Positions 16,713 to 24,155 of a stretch of 64,000 nt of DNA are shown one piece after another (position 1 is the first letter of the stretch; every line of letters begins with the position of its first letter). A program made the translations under genes and the position numbers. Below the pieces are notes generated by a model, which was not told the origin of the DNA, did not search any database, and saw nothing but the letters and a program-made list of their open reading frames with translations. This DNA is from an uncultured Alphaproteobacteria bacterium (GTDB lineage Bacteria; Pseudomonadota; Alphaproteobacteria; RF32; CAG-239), in contig CABQIK010000001.1 in assembly GCA_902464275.1 (NCBI GenBank), positions 62,001 to 126,000 of the forward strand, given 5' to 3'.

Positions 16713-16810
16713 TAAATACAACTTATACACACCCCGGACTCGTAAATATTGCAAAAAAAAAACGCAAGCTAAAATCTTCTTAAATTTAACTTTTTGAGGA
16801 GATTTTTAAT
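16713..16810 (+). promoter_or_regulatory. pilin leader element of pilin A (with Shine-Dalgarno hairpin)
   Basis: Full leader: TTATACACA at 16723-16731, GGACTCGTAAATATTGC, A10, then AACGCAAGCTAAAATC. A dyad follows: left arm AAAATCTTCTTAAA at 16771-16784, right arm TTTGAGGAGATTTT at 16793-16806. The right arm contains the GAGGAG ribosome site, so pairing would hide it. A -35-like TTGCAA and -10-like TAAAAT 15 bp apart overlap the left arm, so it could also be a promoter/operator. Confidence 0.75.
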
Positions 16811-17629
16811 ATGAAATCATATTTCAGCCGCTTTTTACACCACACATCGTCATATTCGGGCTTGACCCGAATATCCAGGTTGAACAAATTTGCTACTTGG
16901 TTTGACCTGGACCATCGGGTCAAGCCCGATGGTGACAAAAAGGGGAAAGACGCATCGCTCAAGTTTGAGAATGACAGCTTGTGCGCAGGTCGGTCTATGG
17001 TGGAAATGCTCGGCGTTTTAGCAATAATCGGGGTGTTAAGCGTCGGTGCTATCGCCGGTTATAGTAAAGCAATGATGAAGTACAAACTTAACAAACATTC
17101 CGAAAGCTTCAGCATGCTCTTAAATGAGGCAATAAAACTCTTGCCGGATTTAGAACGTCATTACGGCACTAATATAACATCAGAAAATAATTTATCATAT
17201 TTTTTCTTGCAGGCAAACCTGCTCCCCGATGGTATGAGCTATAAGAATGCCGGAATTTATGATATATTTAACAATCGGGTTAAGATTACTTATACAAAAA
17301 GAGGAACTGTCGGAAAAAACGGCGCTGAATACTATATAGAGATAATAATGCATCCCTCCGGCAATAATATCACTGCACATGATAAAGAAGTTTGCCGTAA
17401 TATTATACTTGCCGCCAAAGAAAATTATGAAAATATATATTATATTCAAATGCGTTCCAGCAATGGCAATAGTTATAGCGCAAAAAATCTTCAAGGCGCG
17501 TTAAGTACTAACCAAACCAACCCGCTCAATAAAGCCACTGTCACCCAAATAGACGATGTATGCGCCTCCTGCAACTCTGAAACATCTTGCAGAATATACT
17601 TGTTTATAAGTATCAAAACTTATAATTAA
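16811..17629 (+). CDS. type IV pilin-like protein A, with a palindromic-element insert in its leader peptide
   Basis: A 272-residue member of the window's pilin-like family. The class III signal motif G|RSMVEML (Gly at -1, Glu at +5) is followed by the hydrophobic helix GVLAIIGVLSVGAIAGY and KAMMKYKLNK. Paralogues have only MKSEN before this motif. Here about 60 residues come first, largely encoded by a palindromic repeat (16849-16936) inserted in frame; such a long leader may impair processing by prepilin peptidase. The middle is variable. The C-terminus keeps only part of the family motif (VCASCNSETSCRIYLF). The protein should be a membrane-anchored pilus or pseudopilus subunit. The frame is intact. 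Confidence 0.8.
   Translation: MKSYFSRFLHHTSSYSGLTRISRLNKFATWFDLDHRVKPDGDKKGKDASLKFENDSLCAGRSMVEMLGVLAIIGVLSVGAIAGYSKAMMKYKLNKHSESFSMLLNEAIKLLPDLERHYGTNITSENNLSYFFLQANLLPDGMSYKNAGIYDIFNNRVKITYTKRGTVGKNGAEYYIEIIMHPSGNNITAHDKEVCRNIILAAKENYENIYYIQMRSSNGNSYSAKNLQGALSTNQTNPLNKATVTQIDDVCASCNSETSCRIYLFISIKTYN
16849..16936 (+). repeat. 88-bp palindromic repeat element inside the pilin A coding sequence
   Basis: Two 32-bp arms (16849-16880 and 16905-16936) are imperfect reverse complements. Each contains a smaller palindrome built on CGGGCTTGACCCG or its complement, and each ends in CCAGGT or its complement. The 24-bp centre is A+T-rich. The layout resembles palindromic elements known to insert in frame into Rickettsia genes. 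No second copy is seen in this window. Confidence 0.75.
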
Positions 17630-17630
17630 A

Positions 17631-17656
17631 AAGGCGGTTTTTACAACCGCCTTTTT
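17631..17656. terminator. bidirectional terminator between pilin A and the MerR gene
   Basis: AAGGCGGTT pairs with AACCGCCTT around a 5-nt loop, with T-rich flanks on both strands. Confidence 0.88.
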
Positions 17657-17666
17657 ATATTGATTT

Positions 17667-18104
17667 TTATGATGCTAATTTTTTTAAGCTCTCGCTGATT
17701 AAAGATAGCTCTTTTTTGGCATCTTGTAAAATACCCCGCTGTTTTTCACTCAAGCGACAAACTTCAACTTCTTTAATTTCAACCTTTTCAGCGGGCTCTT
17801 CCGGTTCAGGCAGTTCAAAAAAATCTTTTTGAATCTCGCCGCCTAAAATAGCTTTTAAGCCTTTATCCTTAAAAATTTTTTGCACGCCTTCAATAGTGTA
17901 GCGCTTGTTATACAAAAAATCTTTAATCAGCTTAACCAATTCAACATCGTCAGGACGGTAATATCTTCTGCCGCCGCTCGCTTTCATCGGGTTAATTTGC
18001 GGAAACTTTGTTTCCCAAAAACGCAAAACATGGGTTGCCACGCCAAGTTCTTCCGCTACCTCGGCAATGGTCCGAAAAGCCGCTTTAGATTTGTTGACAA
18101 CCAT
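17667..18104 (-). CDS. MerR family transcriptional regulator
   Basis: A 145-residue DNA-binding protein. The winged helix-turn-helix is at residues 10-75 (FRTIAEVAEELGVATHVLRF, then WETKFP and GGRRYYRPDDV). The C-terminal part is short, acidic and helical with no metal- or drug-binding cysteine set. In many alphaproteobacteria a MerR gene of this kind ends the plsX-fabH-ihfA cluster, as here; its targets are not well known. GGGG precedes the ATG. It lies 20 bp after ihfA and is probably co-transcribed with it. Confidence 0.9.
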   Translation of the reverse strand: MVVNKSKAAFRTIAEVAEELGVATHVLRFWETKFPQINPMKASGGRRYYRPDDVELVKLIKDFLYNKRYTIEGVQKIFKDKGLKAILGGEIQKDFFELPEPEEPAEKVEIKEVEVCRLSEKQRGILQDAKKELSLISESLKKLAS

Positions 18105-18124
18105 GTTTATCCCCTTTTAAACGG

Positions 18125-18412
18125 TTATTTGCCGTTAATAGATTTACGCAAGTTTTGAGAAGGCTTAAATGAAATTACAGTTCTGGCAGAAATTTCAGCT
18201 TCAACGCCGGTTTTCGGGTTACGACCGGTACGCGGATTTTTGCGGCGCAAAGATAAAGTTCCGAATGAAGATAATTTAACATCATTGCCGGCAATCAATT
18301 CGTTTTTAACTTCATTGATAATCATATCCAAAATATCGCCGGAATCTTTGCGTGAAAGACCGATTTCTTCATAAATTGTTTCAGCTACATCAGCACGAGT
18401 AATAGTTTTCAT
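18125..18412 (-). CDS. ihfA: integration host factor subunit alpha
   Basis: A 95-residue DNA-bending protein of the HU/IHF family that acts as a heterodimer with IhfB, whose gene is at 58014 in this window. Family features: N-terminal helices (ITRADVAETIYEEIGLSRKD), the SSFGTLSLRRK strand, and the beta-arm KNPRTGRNPKTG with the intercalating proline. The alpha assignment rests on IARTV-type ending (SARTVISFKPS) and its position between fabH and merR, the usual place for ihfA in alphaproteobacteria. Confidence 0.95.
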   Translation of the reverse strand: MKTITRADVAETIYEEIGLSRKDSGDILDMIINEVKNELIAGNDVKLSSFGTLSLRRKNPRTGRNPKTGVEAEISARTVISFKPSQNLRKSINGK

Positions 18413-18513
18413 TTCTCTTCCCTATAATTAAAAGCTAATCAGATTTTTATTTAAGTTATTTATAGCATGTATCAGACAAAGCTCAAGCATGTAAAAAAAT
18501 ATTCACAACTTTT

Positions 18514-19491
18514 TTAGATTCTGACTAATACACCGCCCCAAGTGAATCCGGCGCCCATCGCACTGATAGCGACCAAATCACCTTTTTTAATTTTGCCGGA
18601 TGCCACCGACTCCGATAACGCCAACGGAATTGAAGCCGCTGAGGTGTTGCCGTGGTGGTCTACCGTCACGATAACTTTTTCCGGCGCAATCCCCAATTTG
18701 TGACCGACTCCTTCAATAATGCGGATATTGGCTTGGTGCGGCAATAACCAGTCAACCGAATCTATGGTAACGCCAGCGTCATTCATAACCGCTTCAGCCG
18801 CTTCTGACAAGCTGCCGACCGCCGATTTAAACACTTCTTTGCCGTTCATTACAATAAAGCCGGCTTTACCGGTGGTGGAAACGCCTCCGGAAATGTATAA
18901 ATTGTTATATTGAGCGCCGTCAGAATATAAACGAGTGCTTAAAATACCGGTATCAGATGCCGTGCCCTCACCTTCTTTTGCTCTGATAACAACCGCGCCT
19001 GCGCCATCGCCAAACAAAACGCAAGTGTTGCGGTCAGTCCAGTCAACAACCTTGGAAAGGGTTTCCGCCCCGATAACCAACGCGGTTTTAACCTGCCCCA
19101 AGCGCACCATGTTATCTGCCATGGTTAAGGCATAAACAAAACCGGAGCACGCGGCGGCAACGTCAAAAGTCGGGATTCCGGCGCGAGTGCCCATAATGCT
19201 GCTGATTTTGGCGGCAACCGATGGGGTGGTGTTATCGGGAGTTAAGGTTCCGACCACGATTAAATCAATTTCATCTACTGAAACTCCGGCATTTTTGAGC
19301 GCCATCTCAGACGCTTTTACAGCTAAATCAGCCGTGGTTTCAGTTTCAGTAATGTGGCGCGTTTTAATGCCGGTGCGAGTGCTAATCCACTCGTCATTAG
19401 TTTCAACCATTTTGGATAAATCATCATTGGTTAAAACTTTGGACGGTAAATAATGACCGCAACCGATAATTTCAGATCTAATACACTTCAT
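18514..19491 (-). CDS. fabH: beta-ketoacyl-ACP synthase III (FabH)
   Basis: FabH condenses acetyl-CoA with malonyl-ACP to start fatty-acid synthesis. The catalytic triad is visible: Cys in DVAAACSGF, His in LLPHQANIRI and Asn in HHGNTSAASIP. The length (325 residues) is normal. I choose the ATG at 19491 (MKCIRSEIIG) since AGGA lies ~8 bp upstream and homologues start just before IIGxGxYLP. Two other in-frame starts upstream, up to 19515, are possible. The gene overlaps the end of plsX by 14 bp. Confidence 0.95.
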   Translation of the reverse strand: MKCIRSEIIGCGHYLPSKVLTNDDLSKMVETNDEWISTRTGIKTRHITETETTADLAVKASEMALKNAGVSVDEIDLIVVGTLTPDNTTPSVAAKISSIMGTRAGIPTFDVAAACSGFVYALTMADNMVRLGQVKTALVIGAETLSKVVDWTDRNTCVLFGDGAGAVVIRAKEGEGTASDTGILSTRLYSDGAQYNNLYISGGVSTTGKAGFIVMNGKEVFKSAVGSLSEAAEAVMNDAGVTIDSVDWLLPHQANIRIIEGVGHKLGIAPEKVIVTVDHHGNTSAASIPLALSESVASGKIKKGDLVAISAMGAGFTWGGVLVRI

Positions 19492-20542
19492 AAAACACAT
19501 CCTGCGAAATTTCATCTAAATCAATATGTTCAAGTTCTTCTTTGATTGTGGAAACAAAGTTTTGACGCACAAGAGTGGCGGCATTGTTAATCGCGACTGA
19601 GAATCCGAACGAATCGGTACCGCCGTGGCTTTTAACCGACAAACCGTTCAAGCCGACAAACATAGCGCCATTGTAAAGCTTGGGGTTCATGGTTTTGCTG
19701 ATGCTTTTGGCGGCAAAATACATAAACGGCAAGCCGATTTTAGCAAGCAGTGAGTTGTGAATCGCGTCTTTTATCATAACTCTGACAAGTTTGGCAGTAC
19801 CTTCAATGGATTTTAAGGCAACATTGCCGGTAAAACCGTCGGCAACAATCACATCGGCTTTACCGAACGGAATTTCATGCGGTTCAATGTAACCGATAAA
19901 GTCAATATCCATAGATGAGCTACGAATCATCTGCGCGGCATGGCGAATTTCTTCTTTGCCTTTCATTTCCTCAGCGCCGATGTTCAAAAGGGCAATACGC
20001 GGACGATCAATGCCTAAAGCATGTTTAGCCAAAACATTGCCCATAACGGCAAATTCAGCCAAGTTTACGGCATTGCATTCAGTGTTGGCGCCTAAATCAA
20101 GCATAACATATTTGCCGTAACGATGCGGCATAATGCTGACAATAGCAGGACGATGAATTTTTTGAATAGTTTTTAAGAGCATTTTTGAAATTGCCATTAA
20201 AGCGCCGGTGTTTCCGGCAGAAACAACGGCCTGAGCCTCGCCCTGACGAACGGCGTCTATGGCCTGATACATACTGGTATTTTTGTTGCGGATAACCTGC
20301 GAGGGTTTGTCTTCATTATGAACCATCTCGGGTGAATGACGAAGTTCACAAACACTGCGCAAAGCAGGAAAACGGTTAATTTCTTCTTGGACACGGTCTT
20401 CATCGCCGAATACCAAAAAACGTATATCCTTATTTTCTTTGGCCGCAATCGCCAACCCTTCTATTACGACTCGGGGGGAATTATCCCCCCCCATTGCGTC
20501 TACGGATATGACCAGATTATTATCAGTCAAAATCTGCTCCAT
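19478..20542 (-). CDS. plsX: phosphate acyltransferase PlsX
   Basis: PlsX converts acyl-ACP to acyl-phosphate for phospholipid synthesis and works peripherally at the inner membrane. The 354-residue protein shows the family start ISVDAMGGDNSP, the motif SAGNTGALMA, and the C-terminal GxKGVVxKSHG-like segment (LNGLSVKSHGGTD). It lies 14 bp after rpmF and overlaps fabH, giving the common rpmF-plsX-fabH order in which lipid synthesis genes follow a ribosomal protein gene. Confidence 0.96.
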   Translation of the reverse strand: MEQILTDNNLVISVDAMGGDNSPRVVIEGLAIAAKENKDIRFLVFGDEDRVQEEINRFPALRSVCELRHSPEMVHNEDKPSQVIRNKNTSMYQAIDAVRQGEAQAVVSAGNTGALMAISKMLLKTIQKIHRPAIVSIMPHRYGKYVMLDLGANTECNAVNLAEFAVMGNVLAKHALGIDRPRIALLNIGAEEMKGKEEIRHAAQMIRSSSMDIDFIGYIEPHEIPFGKADVIVADGFTGNVALKSIEGTAKLVRVMIKDAIHNSLLAKIGLPFMYFAAKSISKTMNPKLYNGAMFVGLNGLSVKSHGGTDSFGFSVAINNAATLVRQNFVSTIKEELEHIDLDEISQDVFYEVY

Positions 20543-20556
20543 AATTTATTTTAATT

Positions 20557-20745
20557 TTATTCTTTGTTTGCTTTCTGGGCAACAATTTCTTTACCATCAT
20601 ACTGGCCGCATTTCGGGCATACATTATGAGGTCTTTTCAATTCGCCGCAATTCGGGCATTCTTGATAAGCGTTAGCTTTCAAAGCATCGTGTGAACGACG
20701 CATATCGCGACGAGATTTTGATGTTTTCTTCTTAGGTGTAGCCAT
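20557..20745 (-). CDS. rpmF: 50S ribosomal protein L32
   Basis: A 62-residue component of the large ribosomal subunit. The N-terminus MATPKKKTSKSRRDMRRSHD is characteristic. A four-cysteine zinc ribbon follows (CPNCGE and CPKCGQY). It sits between yceD and plsX, as in most proteobacteria. AAAGAGAAAG precedes the ATG. Confidence 0.97.
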   Translation of the reverse strand: MATPKKKTSKSRRDMRRSHDALKANAYQECPNCGELKRPHNVCPKCGQYDGKEIVAQKANKE

Positions 20746-20904
20746 TTTCTTTCTCTTTTACTAAAAGGTTATTATTTCAACAACTTATTCAGGCGCTATT
20801 ATTACTGCACTTTTAATTTAAATGCAAGCAAAATATCCGCCGGATGGGTTAATGTGCTTTTATATAATTTTTTAGCGCTTTGCAAGCCTTTTTTAATACT
20901 TTTG

Positions 20905-21423
20905 TTACTTTTTAAGCTTGGCAAGCACTGAAAACGGATTGCTCTGTCTTGTGGTTTCAGCGTCAAACTCGCTTGCAAAAGCAAACTTTTCATCATCGCG
21001 GCGCGGATAAGCCTCAAGCACGAGGGCAAGCTGTTCTATGGCCACATCCGCCAAATTTATCTGCCCGTTTTCAATAACATCGGGAACTTCATCATTAATT
21101 CCGGCTTCAAGCTTGCGAATATCTTTATAAGTAGCGGCGGTATCGTAATAATACGCAAACGGCGCCTCATAGGTTTTAACAAAGTTTTCAAGCGAAACCA
21201 CGCTTTGCAGCTCTAAATCAGCCTTAACCGCTCCCCATATATCCAAACGATGCTCTTTTAAATGGAGTTTTAAGTAAATATCCGCAACAAACGACTTAAC
21301 GTCCACAATCTGCAAAATTTGCGCCAAAGTCTTGCACTGCTCAGCATCGGCGACTAAATGATAATGTTGCTCCTGCTGATTTAAATCAGCAATATGCAGA
21401 GGATATGAAAAATCTTTTTGCAT
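20905..21423 (-). CDS. yceD: YceD/DUF177 family protein
   Basis: A 172-residue cytoplasmic protein of the YceD (DUF177) family, found upstream of rpmF across bacteria and linked to 23S rRNA/ribosome assembly. The diagnostic DVAIEQLALVLEAYPR (in place of the common L..E.LLL.LP.yP) and the final NPFSVLAKLKK are both present. It is divergent from bamE with 61 bp between them, an arrangement typical of alphaproteobacteria. A 159-bp spacer, in which I see no feature, separates it from rpmF. Confidence 0.88.
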   Translation of the reverse strand: MQKDFSYPLHIADLNQQEQHYHLVADAEQCKTLAQILQIVDVKSFVADIYLKLHLKEHRLDIWGAVKADLELQSVVSLENFVKTYEAPFAYYYDTAATYKDIRKLEAGINDEVPDVIENGQINLADVAIEQLALVLEAYPRRDDEKFAFASEFDAETTRQSNPFSVLAKLKK

Positions 21424-21484
21424 TAATAAATTCCCTGTGTTATAAAAACATAACCTGTCGGTATAATCGTTTAAGGATATTAAG

Positions 21485-21943
21485 ATGTCAATACGTAAAT
21501 CAGTTTTGTTAGGCTTTATTATGTTGCTCGGCGCCTGCTCAAGCGATGTGTTTTTGGTTCATAACGGCAATATGCCTTCAGTTGATAAGGTAAATCAGGT
21601 TGCCAAAGGACAAACCCGCGCTGAAGTTGAACAAATTTTGGGAGCGCCGTCAGCCGTTACCTCGTTTGACGCCAATACATGGATTTATATGTCTTCAACC
21701 TTAAAGAAAATTGCGTTTTTAGAACCTGAAGAAACCAAACGCGATGTTTTAGCCATTACCTTTAACGATAAAGGCGTGGTAAGCAATATAAAAACATATA
21801 ATAAAGCAGACGGCAAAAATATTGCCATTGACCAAACCGAAACTCCGACCGTCGGACACGATATAGGATTTTTCCGCAAATACTTTGGCGGCGTGGGCGC
21901 TTATATGCCGATTGCTCCGACCGATTCCGGCGAAAAATTATAA
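21485..21943 (+). CDS. bamE: outer-membrane assembly lipoprotein BamE (SmpA/OmlA)
   Basis: A 152-residue lipoprotein of the beta-barrel assembly machine. The signal peptide ends in the lipobox LGAC with Cys18. The SmpA/OmlA core follows: VNQVAKGQTRAEVEQILGAP, then WIYMSS and the later strands. Together with lspA, the DUF3035-like lipoprotein and lptG it shows a Gram-negative envelope. The ribosome site AAGGATATTAAG precedes the ATG. It is a single-gene unit with its own terminator. Confidence 0.93.
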   Translation: MSIRKSVLLGFIMLLGACSSDVFLVHNGNMPSVDKVNQVAKGQTRAEVEQILGAPSAVTSFDANTWIYMSSTLKKIAFLEPEETKRDVLAITFNDKGVVSNIKTYNKADGKNIAIDQTETPTVGHDIGFFRKYFGGVGAYMPIAPTDSGEKL

Positions 21944-21950
21944 AGCTTTA

Positions 21951-21980
21951 AAAACGGCGCTTTTTAAGCGCCGTTTTTAT
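21951..21980 (+). terminator. intrinsic terminator of bamE
   Basis: A 12-bp stem (AAAACGGCGCTT / AAGCGCCGTTTT) with a 3-nt loop, followed by T residues. Confidence 0.92.
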
Positions 21981-21997
21981 ATAAATTATTAAAAATT

Positions 21998-22026
21998 TTG
22001 ACAGGAATGTAAAAATAAGGTATAAA
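21998..22026 (+). promoter_or_regulatory. strong candidate promoter for the 22059 gene
   Basis: TTGACA at 21998-22003 and TATAAA at 22021-22026 are 17 bp apart. It matches the promoter at 14718-14746, including AATAAGG before the -10 and the sequence down to the ATG, so the promoter was duplicated with the module. Confidence 0.8.
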
Positions 22027-22058
22027 CGCTTTAACAAATGCTTAAAGTGGAGGCTGAT

Positions 22059-22499
22059 ATGGATTTTAATGACGAAATAAAAAATTATAAAAACAGCAAG
22101 CAAGTAAAACAAGATTATCAACGCTTTAAGCAAAACTGGCAATTTAACGCTGATGACCGCACCGGGGAGCACAAAAGCGGTCTGAAATTATACGCTGAAG
22201 ATGACGGAGTTGTGTTTACCAACCTGCAGGATTGGTACCAAAAAATGCAAGAAGAAGGTTTAGGCCTAAAAGATATTGAGACCTATCGCAATGATTTGCA
22301 ATTACAGTTTGAGCTGATTAATCATAAAAATCCGTACATTGAAAAAGAACTCACCCCTGAAGAAGAGCTTAAAGAATTGGAAGAAATGAACCAATCTCTA
22401 AAAAAATTCAGTAAATTAGGTGGAGTTTCTGAAGAAAAAGCACAACAGCAATTTCTTGACAGAGCCAAATATTTTGAAGAATTGATGAACAGGAGATAA
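22059..22499 (+). CDS. conserved hypothetical protein, copy 2 of the duplicated module
   Basis: A 146-residue paralogue of the protein at 14779-15219 with the same length, ribosome site and start. Roughly the first 110 residues differ at only a few positions. Then a ~25-residue segment is unrelated (NQSLKKFSKLGGVSEEKAQQ here), and the last residues YFEELMNRR return to identity. The partner gene downstream is reduced to 14 codons. The abrupt switch inside a short gene suggests recombination or replacement of an internal segment rather than gradual drift. No family recognised. Confidence 0.72.
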   Translation: MDFNDEIKNYKNSKQVKQDYQRFKQNWQFNADDRTGEHKSGLKLYAEDDGVVFTNLQDWYQKMQEEGLGLKDIETYRNDLQLQFELINHKNPYIEKELTPEEELKELEEMNQSLKKFSKLGGVSEEKAQQQFLDRAKYFEELMNRR

Positions 22500-22501
22500 A
22501 A

Positions 22502-22546
22502 ATGTCGCGTGTGCCTGGACTGCGGCAATTTTATTTCCGTACATAG
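22502..22546 (+). pseudogene. 5' remnant of the 425-aa gene (second module copy)
   Basis: Starting 2 bp after the preceding gene, ATGTCGCGTGTGCC and the next bases match the start of the gene at 15222 and encode MSRVPGL. The reading frame then departs into RQFYFRT and a TAG. Only about 25 bp are shared, so the remainder was deleted or replaced. The stretch 22547-22598 contains TTCCGTGGAGGTGCG, possibly an old end of the inverted-repeat element. Confidence 0.7.
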
Positions 22547-22598
22547 AGATGGTGGCAAGCTCTGTATTAATTCCGTGGAGGTGCGATAACTGCTATAA

Positions 22599-22768
22599 AA
22601 ATTCCCATCCTGAGGAGGGGTGGCGGCGATAGCCGACGGGGTGGTGAAAATATAAGGTTAGAAATCAGAGTCGGTTTACGATTTTTACATACAAAACAAA
22701 CATTTAGTCTGTCGCAAAATAGTGCAATAACCACCCCGCCTTCGGCACCCCTCCATAGAGGGGAATTT
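22599..22768 (+). mobile_element. MITE-like inverted-repeat element, copy 2
   Basis: About 170 bp with the same ends as copies 1 and 3: left AAATTCCCATCCTGAGG, right ending CCTCCATAGAGGGGAATTT. The left arm has GGCGGCGATAGCCGACGG, which forms a small inner hairpin. The centre is A+T-rich with no gene. It lies between the decayed module copy and the leader of pilin B and occupies most of the 331-bp gap. Confidence 0.6.
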
Positions 22769-22781
22769 TAAATTGCGGCTT

Positions 22782-22877
22782 TAAATACAACTTATACACA
22801 GCGCGGACTCGTAAATATTGCAAAAAAAAAACGCGAGCTAAAATCTTCTCAAATTAACTTTTTGAGGAGATTTTATT
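22782..22877 (+). promoter_or_regulatory. pilin leader element of pilin B (with Shine-Dalgarno hairpin)
   Basis: TTATACACA at 22792-22800, GCGCGGACTCGTAAATATTG, an A10 tract and CGCGAGCTAAAATC. Left arm AAAATCTTCTCAAA at 22840-22853 pairs along 14 positions (one G-U) with right arm TTTGAGGAGATTTT at 22861-22874. The ATG follows 3 bp later. Confidence 0.78.
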
Positions 22878-23501
22878 ATGAAATCAGAAAATGGCAGAAG
22901 TATGGTTGAGATGTTAGGCGTATTGGCGATAATTGGGGTGCTCAGCATCGGGGCGATTGCAGGTTATTCAAAGGCGATGATGAAATATAAGCTCAATAAA
23001 GTTACCAACTCCGCCAATCAGTTAATTGCAACTATTATAGAAAAAAATCACTTAAACGGCAATAGCTTTACTACCTCTACCCCAACTACAAAAACTTTTA
23101 TAAACGCAGGCTGGATACCTGACGGTTTTACCGCTGACCCAAAAAATTCAGATTATATTCACGACAGCTTTGGAAATAGGATTTGGCTTTTCAGGAGCAA
23201 CAACAGCATCGGTATCAGTTTCGGGTGGAGTTATAATCAAAAGCAAACCGAAATTTGCCATGCTTTGCTGAACGTAGGCAAAGAATGGAAAACCGATTTA
23301 TATTATATGCAGACCGATTACGCCGCCGACCCTGATAATGATATTGAACAGAAAACTTACGGTCTGTTTTACGGCGATAAATATTGCTCGTCAAATGTAA
23401 AATGTTTGCGCGATTTAAGCTTGAATGACATATATTCCGCCTGCGATAAATGCGAGCGCGATTTTTGCCGTATTTATTTTATCACCAAAGCTGACAATTA
23501 G
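22878..23501 (+). CDS. type IV pilin-like protein B
   Basis: A 207-residue pilin-like protein. Short leader MKSENG, then RSMVEML with Glu at +5 after the predicted prepilin peptidase cut, the hydrophobic helix GVLAIIGVLSIGAIAGY, and KAMMKYKLNK. The middle (about residues 45-160) is unlike the paralogues. The C-terminus carries the full family motif: YGDKYCSS, KCLRDLSLNDIYSACDKC and CRIYF, with four or more cysteines able to form disulfides. It should sit in the inner membrane and assemble outward if pilus machinery exists elsewhere. mscL follows with its own promoter. Confidence 0.85.
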   Translation: MKSENGRSMVEMLGVLAIIGVLSIGAIAGYSKAMMKYKLNKVTNSANQLIATIIEKNHLNGNSFTTSTPTTKTFINAGWIPDGFTADPKNSDYIHDSFGNRIWLFRSNNSIGISFGWSYNQKQTEICHALLNVGKEWKTDLYYMQTDYAADPDNDIEQKTYGLFYGDKYCSSNVKCLRDLSLNDIYSACDKCERDFCRIYFITKADN

Positions 23502-23547
23502 TATCAAATGGCGCTTTGCACATATTTCCAAAAGTTAATTTGAACTC

Positions 23548-23575
23548 TTGACTTTTGATAAATTATTCGTACTCT
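23548..23575 (+). promoter_or_regulatory. candidate promoter for mscL
   Basis: TTGACT at 23548-23553 and TACTCT at 23570-23575 are 16 bp apart, 30 bp before the mscL ATG. An overlapping alternative uses TTGAAC at about 23540. Confidence 0.5.
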
Positions 23576-23604
23576 GTCGGTATTATCAATTTAAGGAGAA
23601 AATC

Positions 23605-24096
23605 ATGAAAAATTTCATAAATGAATTTAAAAAATTTGCAATGCGCGGCAACGTGATTGACATGGCTGTAGGTATCATTATCGGTGCCGCTTTCGGTAAA
23701 ATTGTTGACTCGCTGGTTAAAGATATTTTAATGCCGCCGATAGGTTTATTACTTGGCAAAGTTGATTTTGCAAACTTATTTATTGTTTTGCATGACGGCG
23801 CTATTCCGGGTCCGTATGTTTCATTAGACGCCGCTCAACAAGCCGGTGCCGTTACCATGAATATCGGTATGTTCTTAAACGCAACCATCAGCTTTATCAT
23901 TGTGGCGTTTGCCGTATTTATTTTGATTAAAGCCATTAACACCTTGCAAGAAAAAATGCTTGCCGCAGAAAAGAAAGAAGAAGCCGCTACCGCTCCGACT
24001 ACTAAAAAATGCCCGTTCTGCTGCACTGAAATTCCGGTTGACGCTTGTCGTTGCCCGAACTGCACCTCAGAACTTGACGGCAAAAAGCATAAATAA
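23605..24096 (+). CDS. mscL: large-conductance mechanosensitive channel with a C-terminal zinc ribbon
   Basis: MscL opens under membrane tension and releases solutes during hypo-osmotic shock. The start is the ATG after AAGGAG at 23605 (MKNFINEFKKFAMRGNVIDM), giving 163 residues. The first membrane helix carries the family pattern NVIDMAVGIIIGAAFGKIV; the second is at about 80-105. Instead of ending in the usual helical bundle, the C-terminus has CPFCCTEIPVDACRCPNC, a short four-cysteine zinc ribbon. I have seen such endings in other MscL homologues, so it is a variant rather than a fusion error. Confidence 0.95.
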   Translation: MKNFINEFKKFAMRGNVIDMAVGIIIGAAFGKIVDSLVKDILMPPIGLLLGKVDFANLFIVLHDGAIPGPYVSLDAAQQAGAVTMNIGMFLNATISFIIVAFAVFILIKAINTLQEKMLAAEKKEEAATAPTTKKCPFCCTEIPVDACRCPNCTSELDGKKHK

Positions 24097-24117
24097 TTAC
24101 TTGTTTATCTTAAACTT

Positions 24118-24150
24118 AACGCCTCTCATTTAAGGGAGGCGTTAATTTTA
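24118..24150. terminator. bidirectional terminator between mscL and mltG
   Basis: AACGCCTC pairs with GAGGCGTT (inner bases also pair) around a short loop, and is T-rich on both sides. Confidence 0.82.
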
Positions 24151-24155
24151 TGTTT

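Noticed and set aside
20746..20904. Possible small gene or RNA between rpmF and yceD
   Set aside because: I saw no ribosome site, conserved frame or stable hairpin; it looks like an ordinary spacer.
14195..23501. Prophage or integrative element covering the accessory genes
   Set aside because: No integrase, transposase, phage structural gene or conjugation gene is present, and the region contains core genes (plsX, fabH, ihfA, bamE).
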